The position numbers and the translations under genes are program-made. DNA of 46,394 bases from Anaerolineales bacterium (GTDB lineage Bacteria; Chloroflexota; Anaerolineae; Anaerolineales; Villigracilaceae): NCBI GenBank assembly GCA_016789305.1, contig JAEURJ010000004.1:1-46394 (forward strand). Direction: 5' to 3'. Shown here one piece after another: positions 39,394-46,394 of this stretch (position 1 is its first letter; each line of letters opens with the position of its first letter). The notes beneath the pieces are model-generated. The model made no database searches and was not told the origin of the DNA. It saw only the letters and a list, made by a program, of their open reading frames with translations.

Positions 39394-39450
39394 AATATAC
39401 AAACCAATGTGGGGAGATGTCTTCCCCACATTGGGGGATTCAGGTGGGGA
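39394..39450 (-). promoter_or_regulatory. MalT-box-like promoter B
   Basis: Read on the minus strand: TCCCCACC (39443-39450), then ATGTGGGG (39424-39431 complement) and the inverted CCCCACAT (39407-39414 complement), followed by -10 TATATT (39394-39399). The centre reads GGGGAAGACATCTCCCC. Spacing and order match promoters A and C. Confidence 0.75.
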
Positions 39451-39498
39451 TTTATGGAGAACGGAAATGATTGATAGTGTTAAGATCAAGAACATAAC

Positions 39499-39525
39499 GG
39501 GCAAGCGAACATAGCGCCGCTTGCC
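39499..39525 (-). terminator. Possible terminator of operon C
   Basis: GGGCAAGCG / CGCTTGCCC arms occur just downstream of the 39550 gene stop on the minus strand. The T-run is poor (GTTATGTT), so this is a weak call. Confidence 0.4.
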
Positions 39526-39549
39526 CATTGTGTACAGCCATTAGCGAAT

Positions 39550-40281
39550 TTACTTGGCTTCAGTTTGGCTAAGCTGCGAGCTTACCTTGCCCGGCACGAC
39601 TTCCGATGATCTCTCGCGGCGTTCGGCAAAGAGGGCGGTTCCCAACCACGTCAAAGCCAATGCAACCGTCAGTAATGCGACCTCAGGTTGGTACTCTGCA
39701 GGGACCAATGCGCCTACGGGAATTAACAAGGCACCAAAGGCAAGCAGACCACCCGCCCAACGGGGCAGGACACCGGCACGGAATGTAGCAATTCCAAACA
39801 GTAGGGGTCCCAGGATAAACATGGGTCCTGATAGATTCCACAGTGTTGGGAGGATTCCGAGGTCGATCTCGCTGGGAACGCCGGTAAACATCCCAAGGAA
39901 GCCTGCTACAAACTCGGATAGTACAGTGGCAAGACGAGGCAGGATAAATGCTTCCATGAAGGAAAAGGGCATAACCAATCCAAACCAAAGGCTCATCAAG
40001 GCAAAGCCCGTCAGCCCCAGCCAACCGGACTTTTCTGCCTGCCGTGCATACAGCCCTGCCATGCCAAACAGTCCAAAGAAGCTCATGGCAGTCGCGGCGA
40101 TGTGGACATTCACCCAGGTGGCAGTAGTAACGGCTTCAGGGATGTTCACGGGATGAAACAACCCCATGACAACCATGCATAGTCCTGCCAGCGTTGCAGA
40201 TAAACCTGCCAGCCGCATGAGTGTGGACGCGTTCATTTTTGTCTTGCTCTCTTTGATCGAATTCTTTCCTTTGACATTCAT
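39550..40281 (-). CDS. Six-TM membrane protein, GLYARQ family (operon C)
   Basis: This 243-residue paralogue carries LMRLAGLSATLAGLCMV (about 22-38), FGLFGMAGLYARQAEKSGWLGLTG (about 66-89), FRAGVLPRWAGGLLAFGALLIP and the C-terminal VPGKVSSQLSQTEAK. It has about six TM segments. Compared with 25273 and 38637 it has an N-terminal extension (NVKGKNSIKESKTK). The start at 40281 has AGAGGAG 7 nt upstream; longer starts overlap the upstream gene. A partial copy of the shared leader precedes it, overlapping the end of the upstream gene. Confidence 0.8.
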   Translation of the reverse strand: MNVKGKNSIKESKTKMNASTLMRLAGLSATLAGLCMVVMGLFHPVNIPEAVTTATWVNVHIAATAMSFFGLFGMAGLYARQAEKSGWLGLTGFALMSLWFGLVMPFSFMEAFILPRLATVLSEFVAGFLGMFTGVPSEIDLGILPTLWNLSGPMFILGPLLFGIATFRAGVLPRWAGGLLAFGALLIPVGALVPAEYQPEVALLTVALALTWLGTALFAERRERSSEVVPGKVSSQLSQTEAK

Positions 40282-40327
40282 TGTTTGTCTCCTCTTGAAC
40301 TCATAAAATGGGTTTCGAATTTCGACA

Positions 40328-40789
40328 CTAGGCTTCGCTGCCTGTCGTGCGACCATCCTGATTCAGAGCAACCTGCTTCATCCACGGATCGCCAGGCGCC
40401 TTCAGGAAGTGATTGAAGACATAACTCCAGGGCATCACAAGTGGAACCAACACAATACCCACGAGATTGTTGATCAATACCTCTTGAGCGTCCGGAGATA
40501 ACTGCCCGGCTGACCACTGGGGGAGAGCGAACGCCAGAACCCAGACAGCCTTCCACAGAAACTCAAAGAACAGCAGGGGCAGCATCTTGAGTGGGCGATG
40601 AATTCCCACCCCTGCCAGGAGCGCAAGCCCAGCGAGCACACTGAGCACAACGCTGCCCATGGTCGACAAGTTTGCAGGAGGGTTGAAAATCGCGGGCAAT
40701 TTATAGATTGACAGCCCAATAGCCATGAACGCATACATGGCTCTCAGTAAATAAAGCCTGAAAATCGAAACCTCTGACCTGGTATTCAT
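40328..40789 (-). CDS. Four-TM hypothetical protein (first gene of operon C)
   Basis: This 153-residue protein has about four TM segments (roughly 15-32, 45-62, 68-90 and 105-125), with an N-terminal RSEVSIFRLYLLRAMYAFM and HRPLKMLPLLFFEFLWK. I do not recognise a family. The start at 40789 has AAAGGAG 8 nt upstream and follows the shared leader C. The gene ends TGSEA stop, whose DNA (ACAGGCAGCGAAGCCTAG) resembles hairpin 1 of the shared leader. Confidence 0.72.
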   Translation of the reverse strand: MNTRSEVSIFRLYLLRAMYAFMAIGLSIYKLPAIFNPPANLSTMGSVVLSVLAGLALLAGVGIHRPLKMLPLLFFEFLWKAVWVLAFALPQWSAGQLSPDAQEVLINNLVGIVLVPLVMPWSYVFNHFLKAPGDPWMKQVALNQDGRTTGSEA

Positions 40790-40873
40790 ATATTTGTCTC
40801 CTTTTTGAACCGATAAAATTAGTGTCAGAGCCTGACACCTGGCATCACTGCCTGTTGGGGTTCAACTAAAGAC
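40790..40873 (-). ncRNA. Shared structured 5' leader, copy C
   Basis: On the minus strand, TTGAACC (40859-40865 complement) pairs perfectly with GGTTCAA (40805-40811 complement), the latter ending just before AAAGGAG. Inside are hairpin 1 (GGCA-GTGA-TGCC, 40841-40852) with a GNRA-type loop and hairpin 2 (GTGTCAG-GCT-CTGACAC, 40822-40838). It is the best formed of the three copies. Confidence 0.55.
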
Positions 40874-40930
40874 AATATACAAATTAACATGGGGAGATGT
40901 CTTCCCCACATGTGGGGATTTGATGTGGGG
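40874..40930 (-). promoter_or_regulatory. MalT-box-like promoter C
   Basis: Minus-strand boxes: CCCCACAT (40923-40930), the perfect palindrome CCCCACATGTGGGG (40904-40917), CCCCATG (40888-40894) and -10 TATATT (40874-40879). The block from GGGG through GACATCTCCCC has the same order and spacing as promoters A and B. Confidence 0.75.
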
Positions 40931-40936
40931 AGAATC

Positions 40937-40964
40937 AAAAACCCGCCAAAGAAATTTGGCGGGG
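40937..40964 (-). terminator. Terminator between the LuxR remnant and promoter C
   Basis: CCCGCCAAA-GAAA-TTTGGCGGG (40942-40963) is a perfect 9-bp stem with TTTTT on the minus-strand exit side. It corresponds in position to the LAL1 terminator upstream of promoter A. Confidence 0.85.
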
Positions 40965-40987
40965 CGTTACGAAATACATTATGCACT

Positions 40988-41200
40988 TTAGCATTTTATC
41001 AATCCCAGTTCGATTGTCCGCTTCATAACCGTCCGGCGGCTATTGACGCTGAGCTTGCTGAAAATGCTCTTGGTTTGAGTCCGCACCGTGCTCAAAGAGA
41101 TGACAAGTTCTTGAGCGATCTCGGAACCCGGCAACTTGGTCTTGAATCAGCACAGGATGTCCAACTCACACTGACTGAACGCCTTCATTGAGGGTCGTAA
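40988..41200 (-). pseudogene. Decayed LuxR/LAL regulator, C-terminal HTH remnant
   Basis: The minus strand encodes an HTH tail like the two LAL proteins: SQCELDILC, stop, FKTKLPGSEIAQELVISLST, VRTQTKSIFSKLSVNSRR, TVMKRTIELGLI and a final stop at 40988. An in-frame TGA interrupts it and the region upstream of about 41200 does not resemble a LAL protein; the MFS gene (41273-42445) lies there instead. Its position relative to terminator and promoter C equals that of LAL1 to promoter A, so an ancestral LAL gene was probably cut down. The left boundary is approximate. Confidence 0.82.
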
Positions 41201-41272
41201 AACATTTGGACCAGGGAGCTGCCCTTTGTAAATGTATTCCTAAGTTCTGCCGTACGAGAGCCGTTGAATCAA

Positions 41273-42445
41273 CTATTCCGGTGTGGTAACGGACAAGGAA
41301 TCTTGTAAGACTGTTGGATCAGCACGCCTTGCCCTTCGAGGTAAAAACAAATAACCAACCACGATGGAGACCGTCATTAAACCAATCGTCAGGGGATACA
41401 CGATCATTGGATCGCGTTCATAAAGAATGCCTGAGATCGGCGGTGCAAGAATGATGACAACTGCCCCCACGGTCTCCATGATGCCATAAGTCATCCCCAT
41501 TTGCGAATTATGGACCAGCTCGCGCGCTTGCGCCATCGCCATTGGTCGGCTGACACGGTATCCTCCGAGCAGGAAATATCCCAGCGCGAAGGCAGGCAGA
41601 GCTATGGCTTTCCAAATGATGAGTGCGAACAGGGTTACCAGTACCTGTGTGAAGATAAAGCCGCTACGCGGTTCCACATGGCTAAATAAAATCGCCATCA
41701 ACGAATTTCCCATAGCACCTACTGTAAAGAGAAGTCCGACATCACTTAGTGAGAGACTGCGTACTTCTATCAAAAAGTTCGGCGTAAGTGGCTGTGCAAG
41801 ATACATGGAAAAGAGCGTGAATGCTGTTATGAGCGTCAAAATGATCAAATGTTTGTTATCTATTAATTCCTGCGGAGGAGTATCGGGATCATGATGGTCA
41901 ATGGGCTGGGTTTCCAGGAAAAACATGATAATAGTTGAAGGAACAAATAGCGCGGCAGCAGCAAAATAACTCATCCGCATCCCGTATGTGTCGCCGATCC
42001 AGCCTCCGACAAGAGGACCGAGCGCCATCCCCAGAAATAAAGGTGCATTCGTCAAGGAGAGCACCCTGCCCACTGACCACTTGCCGCGCACCGCGGTCAC
42101 ATAACTGCTGAGCGGCGCCGATACAAAGGCGGTCAAGGCGTAGCCAAACAAACCGATCAGATATAGAGGCAAAGACAGAGCAAAGCCCATGACCAGGGTG
42201 GTGATCAATCCCATCAACCGGGCGCTGATCAAAAGCGGTTTGCGACCAATTCGATCCGCGAGCCGCCCGGCGGGAAGGTGGGTGATCGCCATGGCCAGTC
42301 CATAAGCGCCGAATACAATCCCAATCTCAGATTTGCCAAGGGAAAACTGCTTATCCAGATAAATTGTCATAAAATTCAGGAATATGCGCTCGCCAAATCC
42401 CCAAAGGAACATAGCAACTGCGATTAATGGAATATTACGGTTCAT
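41273..42445 (-). CDS. MFS transporter
   Basis: This 390-residue major facilitator superfamily protein has about 12 TM segments in two halves. Its A-motif-like cytoplasmic loop is GRLADRIGRKPLL (about 60-72). The central cytoplasmic loop (about 178-195) holds the TQPIDHHDPDTPP segment. It resembles drug or small-solute efflux/uptake carriers; the substrate is unclear. The gene lies between the intact LAL2 (upstream, on the same strand) and the LuxR remnant. It may have been inserted beside the decayed LAL gene. Confidence 0.88.
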   Translation of the reverse strand: MNRNIPLIAVAMFLWGFGERIFLNFMTIYLDKQFSLGKSEIGIVFGAYGLAMAITHLPAGRLADRIGRKPLLISARLMGLITTLVMGFALSLPLYLIGLFGYALTAFVSAPLSSYVTAVRGKWSVGRVLSLTNAPLFLGMALGPLVGGWIGDTYGMRMSYFAAAALFVPSTIIMFFLETQPIDHHDPDTPPQELIDNKHLIILTLITAFTLFSMYLAQPLTPNFLIEVRSLSLSDVGLLFTVGAMGNSLMAILFSHVEPRSGFIFTQVLVTLFALIIWKAIALPAFALGYFLLGGYRVSRPMAMAQARELVHNSQMGMTYGIMETVGAVVIILAPPISGILYERDPMIVYPLTIGLMTVSIVVGYLFLPRRARRADPTVLQDSLSVTTPE

Positions 42446-42577
42446 GTTTTCCTACCAATAAGTAATATGACCCATTTGTCCAAAATGAGCGGATTAAACA
42501 TTCTTAACGACTCCATCAAAATCCAACCTTCAGGATTTGTGCGTCGATGGGCTCGCGCCGGAAATCTGATTGCGAGG

Positions 42578-45292
42578 CTAGATCAAATTGAGTTCGGCTG
42601 CCCGTTTGATGGCCGCACGACGATTATTGACACCGAGTTTGTTGTAGATGCTTTTGGTATGTGAACGGACAGTGCTGATGGCGATGACAAGTTCCTGAGC
42701 GATCTCGGGACCCGATAACTCGGTCTTAAAAAGGCGCAGGATGTCCAATTCCCGCTGACTGAGCGGCTCGATCAGGGACGATTGTTGAATGTGTATAGGT
42801 CGCGCAAAACCGGATAGAAGTTTATCTACATAATTCGACAGTTCATGGTTATTGTCGCGCAATTGCTTTTCTATTGACCCGCGAAGATCCATAAGCAGTG
42901 CCCGTAAGGGTTCCCCTTCGTCTATAAAGATTCGGAAGAAACCCTCGGGTTTTGCAAGAACCAAGGCGCGTTCCAGCGATACGTGAGCCTTGGATAGGTT
43001 TCCCTTCACTTGATACGCAATCACTTGTGTCACCAAAATCTCAAGGATGCTTCTCAATCTCTGACTATCTTCTGCTGCTTTCAAAAGGCGTTCTAATAAA
43101 TCCACTGCCTTAAGAAAAGTGTTCTCATCGTGATTTTCCTGATATTCGGCAAGTAAAACACGTGTCAGGGTGATATGTTCAAACTCGTGTAAATAGATAA
43201 GTTCATCATCTACCGATGGCCCTTGTTCTTTCGCCCACTTCCTGGCTTTAAATAAATGCTTTTGCTTAAGATAGATTCTTGCTTTTAATGAGTCAACGGG
43301 ACGTGTATGGGGTATGAGAGTCTTAATGTAAAAGCGTTTCGCTTCATCCAATAGCTCGACCGCCGCATCAAGGTCTCCGGCAGACTCCATCAATTGAGCC
43401 TGGGCAATACATTTGCGGTAAGACCAGTCAACACTTCTGTGCAGAACGGCCAACTCAAGGCTCTTTTGAAAGTGCTGTTCAGCCGCTTTGTCATCCCCCA
43501 TTTCGTGATACAACATCGACATCCCCAAATCAGGATGTATCATAACCCGCAAAACCTGGCTGTCATATTCTGCCGCAAGTTGTAGAGATTGCTGATACGT
43601 CCTTAACGCTTCGCGGAGATGTCCTTGCGCTGCCAGGATATCTGACTTTTCTGCCATTGCGTAGGCAAAGGCAGAAAAGTAATTGCCGATCTTCAGCGAG
43701 TTATCGATCCATTCGTCCATCGATCGGCAGGCCGCATCCAGATCGCCGTTGATTAAGTAAGCGCCGCCCAAAATTGCTGTAGCCTGGGAACGCAAGAATT
43801 GATCATCCTCAGGTATGAGCTCAAGAACCAGTTCAGCGTACTTTATGGCAGAGTGAAAATCACGTCGCGTCTGGGCATTGTAAGCGCGGGCAAACGCAAT
43901 TCTGGCTCGCAGGGAACGAAATTGCTCGTTTTCAACAATAACCATCCCATCGGATGGACCTTCCAGACACCGTTCTGCATCCAGCAGGTGGGATTCGCTG
44001 GCATCCACTTCATGCGCATCCATAACCCCCCAAGCAATCTGAACGCAGAGGACGGGATGAGAGCGAATCAGTTTCTCTGGTAAATGCTTCACCCAACCCA
44101 GCCAGGCTGCTGATTGAAAACTTTGATACATAACCTGCCAGCTGGTTTCGGCCAGCCCAGCGACTCGTTCGAAATCCTCGGCAGCATATGCATGACAGAT
44201 CGCATCAGCCACTGAACCATTCTGCTCATACCACTTACTCGCACGATTATGCAAAGTTTGTAACTGATCAGGTTGCTCTACCTCTAGGTGCATGCGAAGC
44301 ATGTCGCCAAAAAGATGGTGGTAGCGATACCAATGTCGCTTGTCATCCAATGGAATGACAAACAAATTACCTCGTTGCAATTGCTCCAATTTCAATTTAC
44401 TTCCCAGTTGAGATGTGACAGCATCGCAGAGCGGACCATTCAAGCGTTCAAGAATAGATGTTTGAAGCAGAAAGTTTCGAACCGGCTCAGGCTGGCGTTG
44501 TAACACTTCTTCGACCAAATAATCCACAATATAACGATGGTCTCCGGCAAATGCTTGGACGAATCCATGCACATCCTCTTGTCCCTTCATCGAAAGTGCG
44601 GCAAGTTGAAGACCGGCGATCCAGCCTTCAGTGCGCTTGTCCAGTGCGGCAACATCTTCCACCGGGAGATCGAGGTTCATCACCTGATTGAGAAATTCTG
44701 TCGCTTCGACTGTAGTAAAGCGAAGATCTGCCGCGCGGATTTCGGTCAATTGATTTCGAGCGCGTAACCGAGTAATAGGCAATGACGGATCCTCACGGGA
44801 TGTAATGACCAGGTGCATTTGAGGGGGCATATGTTCGATTAAAAAAGTGAGCGCATCATCGACCGATGATGCATCTGTTAGATGGTAGTCGTCAAGAACG
44901 AGTATGAAATCATTTGGGATGGTTGTTATTTCATTGAGGAGGGCGGTTAGAATTACATCAATCGATGGTGTTTGAGGGGATTGGAGGGCATCCAGTATGT
45001 CTGCCCCCAGATTTGGCGAAACAGTCTGCAATGTACTGATAACATAGATTAAAAAACGCTCAGCGTTATTCTCATTTTCATCCAGTGATAACCAGGCAAC
45101 CTGTTGCCCGCAATTCACAATCCATTCACTGACCAATGTGCTTTTTCCAAAGCCGGCAGGGGCAGAAATGAGGGTCAATTTGCGTCCTGTAATTAAACCC
45201 TCTGTAAGTTGCTTAACCAAATGTGACCGGACTACTACTTTGGAAGGTGGTGGGGGAATAAAAAATTTAGTAGCCAGTATAGGTGTTGCCAT
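42578..45292 (-). CDS. MalT-like (LAL) LuxR-family transcriptional regulator 2
   Basis: This 904-residue regulator has the same layout as LAL1: Walker A SAPAGFGKST (43-52), Walker B LVLDDYHL (131-138), a TPR-like middle and the C-terminal HTH with PLSQRELDILRLFKTELSGP and STVRSHTKSIYNKLGVNNRR. The first 140 residues are strongly similar between the two proteins and the Walker motifs fall at the same positions. The start at 45292 is set by a promoter whose -10 TATAAT lies 6 nt upstream; an ATG at 45328 would be upstream of the expected transcription start. Divergent from it is the serine recombinase. The inducer and targets are unknown; promoters A-C are candidates. Confidence 0.9.
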   Translation of the reverse strand: MATPILATKFFIPPPPSKVVVRSHLVKQLTEGLITGRKLTLISAPAGFGKSTLVSEWIVNCGQQVAWLSLDENENNAERFLIYVISTLQTVSPNLGADILDALQSPQTPSIDVILTALLNEITTIPNDFILVLDDYHLTDASSVDDALTFLIEHMPPQMHLVITSREDPSLPITRLRARNQLTEIRAADLRFTTVEATEFLNQVMNLDLPVEDVAALDKRTEGWIAGLQLAALSMKGQEDVHGFVQAFAGDHRYIVDYLVEEVLQRQPEPVRNFLLQTSILERLNGPLCDAVTSQLGSKLKLEQLQRGNLFVIPLDDKRHWYRYHHLFGDMLRMHLEVEQPDQLQTLHNRASKWYEQNGSVADAICHAYAAEDFERVAGLAETSWQVMYQSFQSAAWLGWVKHLPEKLIRSHPVLCVQIAWGVMDAHEVDASESHLLDAERCLEGPSDGMVIVENEQFRSLRARIAFARAYNAQTRRDFHSAIKYAELVLELIPEDDQFLRSQATAILGGAYLINGDLDAACRSMDEWIDNSLKIGNYFSAFAYAMAEKSDILAAQGHLREALRTYQQSLQLAAEYDSQVLRVMIHPDLGMSMLYHEMGDDKAAEQHFQKSLELAVLHRSVDWSYRKCIAQAQLMESAGDLDAAVELLDEAKRFYIKTLIPHTRPVDSLKARIYLKQKHLFKARKWAKEQGPSVDDELIYLHEFEHITLTRVLLAEYQENHDENTFLKAVDLLERLLKAAEDSQRLRSILEILVTQVIAYQVKGNLSKAHVSLERALVLAKPEGFFRIFIDEGEPLRALLMDLRGSIEKQLRDNNHELSNYVDKLLSGFARPIHIQQSSLIEPLSQRELDILRLFKTELSGPEIAQELVIAISTVRSHTKSIYNKLGVNNRRAAIKRAAELNLI

Positions 45293-45298
45293 ATATAA

Positions 45299-45328
45299 AT
45301 TATATAACACTAATGCTATCTTTAACAA
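45299..45328 (-). promoter_or_regulatory. LAL2 promoter, leaderless mRNA
   Basis: -10 TATAAT at 45299-45304 and -35 TTGTTA at 45323-45328 (5 of 6 to TTGACA is not reached; 4 match) with an 18-bp spacer. Six nucleotides separate the -10 from the start ATG, so the transcript would begin at or near the start codon. Confidence 0.6.
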
Positions 45329-45481
45329 AGATTGACTATATTGGTGCAGGTGTGGAATTTAAGATGCCGCCACACTGCCCACGCTACCGCATAAAATTTC
45401 TTAACGATACTCGAAGTCCTCCCTCCTAGATTTCCGGTATATTTGTATAAGTGGTTCCATCGTCTATTTCAGGAAACTAGA

Positions 45482-46394
45482 ATGTCTCGCCGAGCAGCGA
45501 TCTATATCCGTACATCATCCGAAACCCAGGGAGGAAAATCCAGTACTGGTGAACAAGAAGGGGACTGCCGAACACTGGCTCAAGTAAAGGGATTACAGGT
45601 TGTTCATGTTTATCGGGACGTGGAAAAATATCGGGTGGGGAGCGGACTGGTCGAACCATCGGGGAGTCGCTCAGATCGCCCTGGCTTGCAAGCCATGCTC
45701 AAAGACGCCGCCAGAGATAAATTCGATGTCATCCTCGCCTGGCGCGAAGACAGACTGTATCGTGGAATACGAGCGATGTTGACCGTCCTGGAAACCATCC
45801 AAGACTACAAGATCGAAATCCTGCTCGCAAAAGAAACCTTCGATCCCAAGATCGCTCCCATCCGAGCCTGGGTAGCTCAAATGGAATTAGACGGTATGAA
45901 AGAACGGATGACAATGGGAGTGATCGCACGGCTCAAAGCCGGTAAAGCAAACACAGGACAGGATCGCTACGGGTATGTCCGAATTGGTGAACAGATCCAC
46001 ATTGAGGAACAAGAAGCGAAGTGGGTTCGGAACATCTTTGAATGGTATATTCAGAAAACTCCCCTCAATCAAATTCGAAAACGCCTGATCGCTGGCAATG
46101 CTCCACAAAAGGGGAGCAGCATTCCCCGACACATCCAATGGTCCCGGTCCAGTATTCAGGCTATACTGCGGTCTGCCAGAGAATATGCTTATGGATTCAA
46201 AAGCTATTCCCGTGCAGGGCAGACCTTCCAAATCCCTGTTGCACCCATCATCAATATATCCACCTATGAATTGTTTATAAAGATGCGAGAAGAAAACAAA
46301 ACCCACCCAAAACACCGCAGGCAAAATGATTACCTGCTATCCGGACATCTGAAATGTACCTGCAATCTGACCTGGCGAGCACGCACAGCAGCTC
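45482..46394 (+). CDS. Large serine recombinase (partial, runs off the window)
   Basis: The reading frame is open from ATG 45482 to the window end (304 codons, no stop). It encodes a resolvase/invertase catalytic domain (about 1-145): the catalytic Ser12 in YIRTSSETQ with Arg10, and Arg91/Arg94 in WREDRLYRG. A 'recombinase' domain follows (about 150-250, with TGQDRYGYVRIG), and a zinc-ribbon start (about 290-300, LSGHLKCTCNLTW). Large serine recombinases integrate or excise phages, transposons or other elements at att sites. An AGGAAAC site lies upstream. It is divergent from LAL2; its att site and cargo lie outside the window. Confidence 0.92.
   Translation, partial: MSRRAAIYIRTSSETQGGKSSTGEQEGDCRTLAQVKGLQVVHVYRDVEKYRVGSGLVEPSGSRSDRPGLQAMLKDAARDKFDVILAWREDRLYRGIRAMLTVLETIQDYKIEILLAKETFDPKIAPIRAWVAQMELDGMKERMTMGVIARLKAGKANTGQDRYGYVRIGEQIHIEEQEAKWVRNIFEWYIQKTPLNQIRKRLIAGNAPQKGSSIPRHIQWSRSSIQAILRSAREYAYGFKSYSRAGQTFQIPVAPIINISTYELFIKMREENKTHPKHRRQNDYLLSGHLKCTCNLTWRARTAA

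Noticed and set aside
38689..39528. 279-codon minus-strand ORF through promoter and leader B
   Set aside because: It is the wrong frame of the membrane protein gene and passes through the promoter and leader. Its composition is not protein-like.
40889..41191. ORF on + strand over promoter C and the LuxR remnant
   Set aside because: It is the antisense of the decayed LuxR tail and includes a terminator and promoter. The equivalent antisense ORF also appears over the intact LAL2 C-terminus.

Overview
The window looks like a chromosomal segment of an anaerobic or facultative Chloroflexota bacterium, most likely class Anaerolineae. This is an inference from gene content: pyruvate:ferredoxin oxidoreductase, corrinoid methyltransferase genes, long Thr/Pro-rich lipoproteins with a 'TPTPTxT' style, a seven-PAS sensor kinase and MalT-like LuxR regulators. 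No database search was run.

Layout. Bases 1-1240 hold the 3' end of a 23S rRNA gene, a 5S rRNA gene, a leader with an internal terminator, rpsU (bS21) and infA (IF-1). Bases 1250-5810 (-) hold a dihydroorotate-dehydrogenase-like flavoprotein translationally coupled to nifJ. Bases 6020-9150 hold a DUF4406/Nudix pair and two lipoproteins. Bases 9205-13443 (-) form a one-carbon/corrinoid cluster: a small 'virulence factor' domain protein, a RACo-type reductive activator, a homocysteine-type methyltransferase and an MtaA/UroD-type methyltransferase. Bases 13529-16660 (-) carry an HI0933-family flavoprotein and a repetitive Thr-rich lipoprotein. Bases 17153-21809 encode a sensor kinase and a receiver domain separated by a +1 frameshift at an A9 run.

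The most unusual part is 21.9-45.3 kb. Two full-length MalT-like (LAL) LuxR regulators (22287-25034 + and 42578-45292 -) and one decayed LuxR tail (about 40988-41200 -) accompany three operons of small multi-pass membrane proteins. All three operons start with nearly the same promoter: three CCCCACAT-type boxes, of which an inverted pair resembles MalT boxes, directly upstream of a TATAtT -10. All three also share an 80-87-nt 5' leader that can fold into a closing stem and two hairpins, ending at the Shine-Dalgarno. Two of the operons are diverged paralogues. They share a membrane protein, a roughly 100-aa protein with a DQxALHG motif and a DUF2938 protein; one has an intact quinone-oxidoreductase-like gene where the other has only an 18-codon remnant. 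The + strand operon continues into five ABC transporter genes (two ATPases, three permeases). The - strand operon continues into an alpha/beta hydrolase and a CPBP-type membrane protease. I read this as a duplicated LAL regulator plus membrane-protein system, possibly a stress or envelope response. Its trigger cannot be seen from sequence.

The window ends inside a large serine recombinase gene (45482 to end), which suggests a mobile element starting there. A 50-bp direct repeat (21905-21954 and 34141-34190) brackets the LAL1/ABC block. No tRNA gene or CRISPR array was found.
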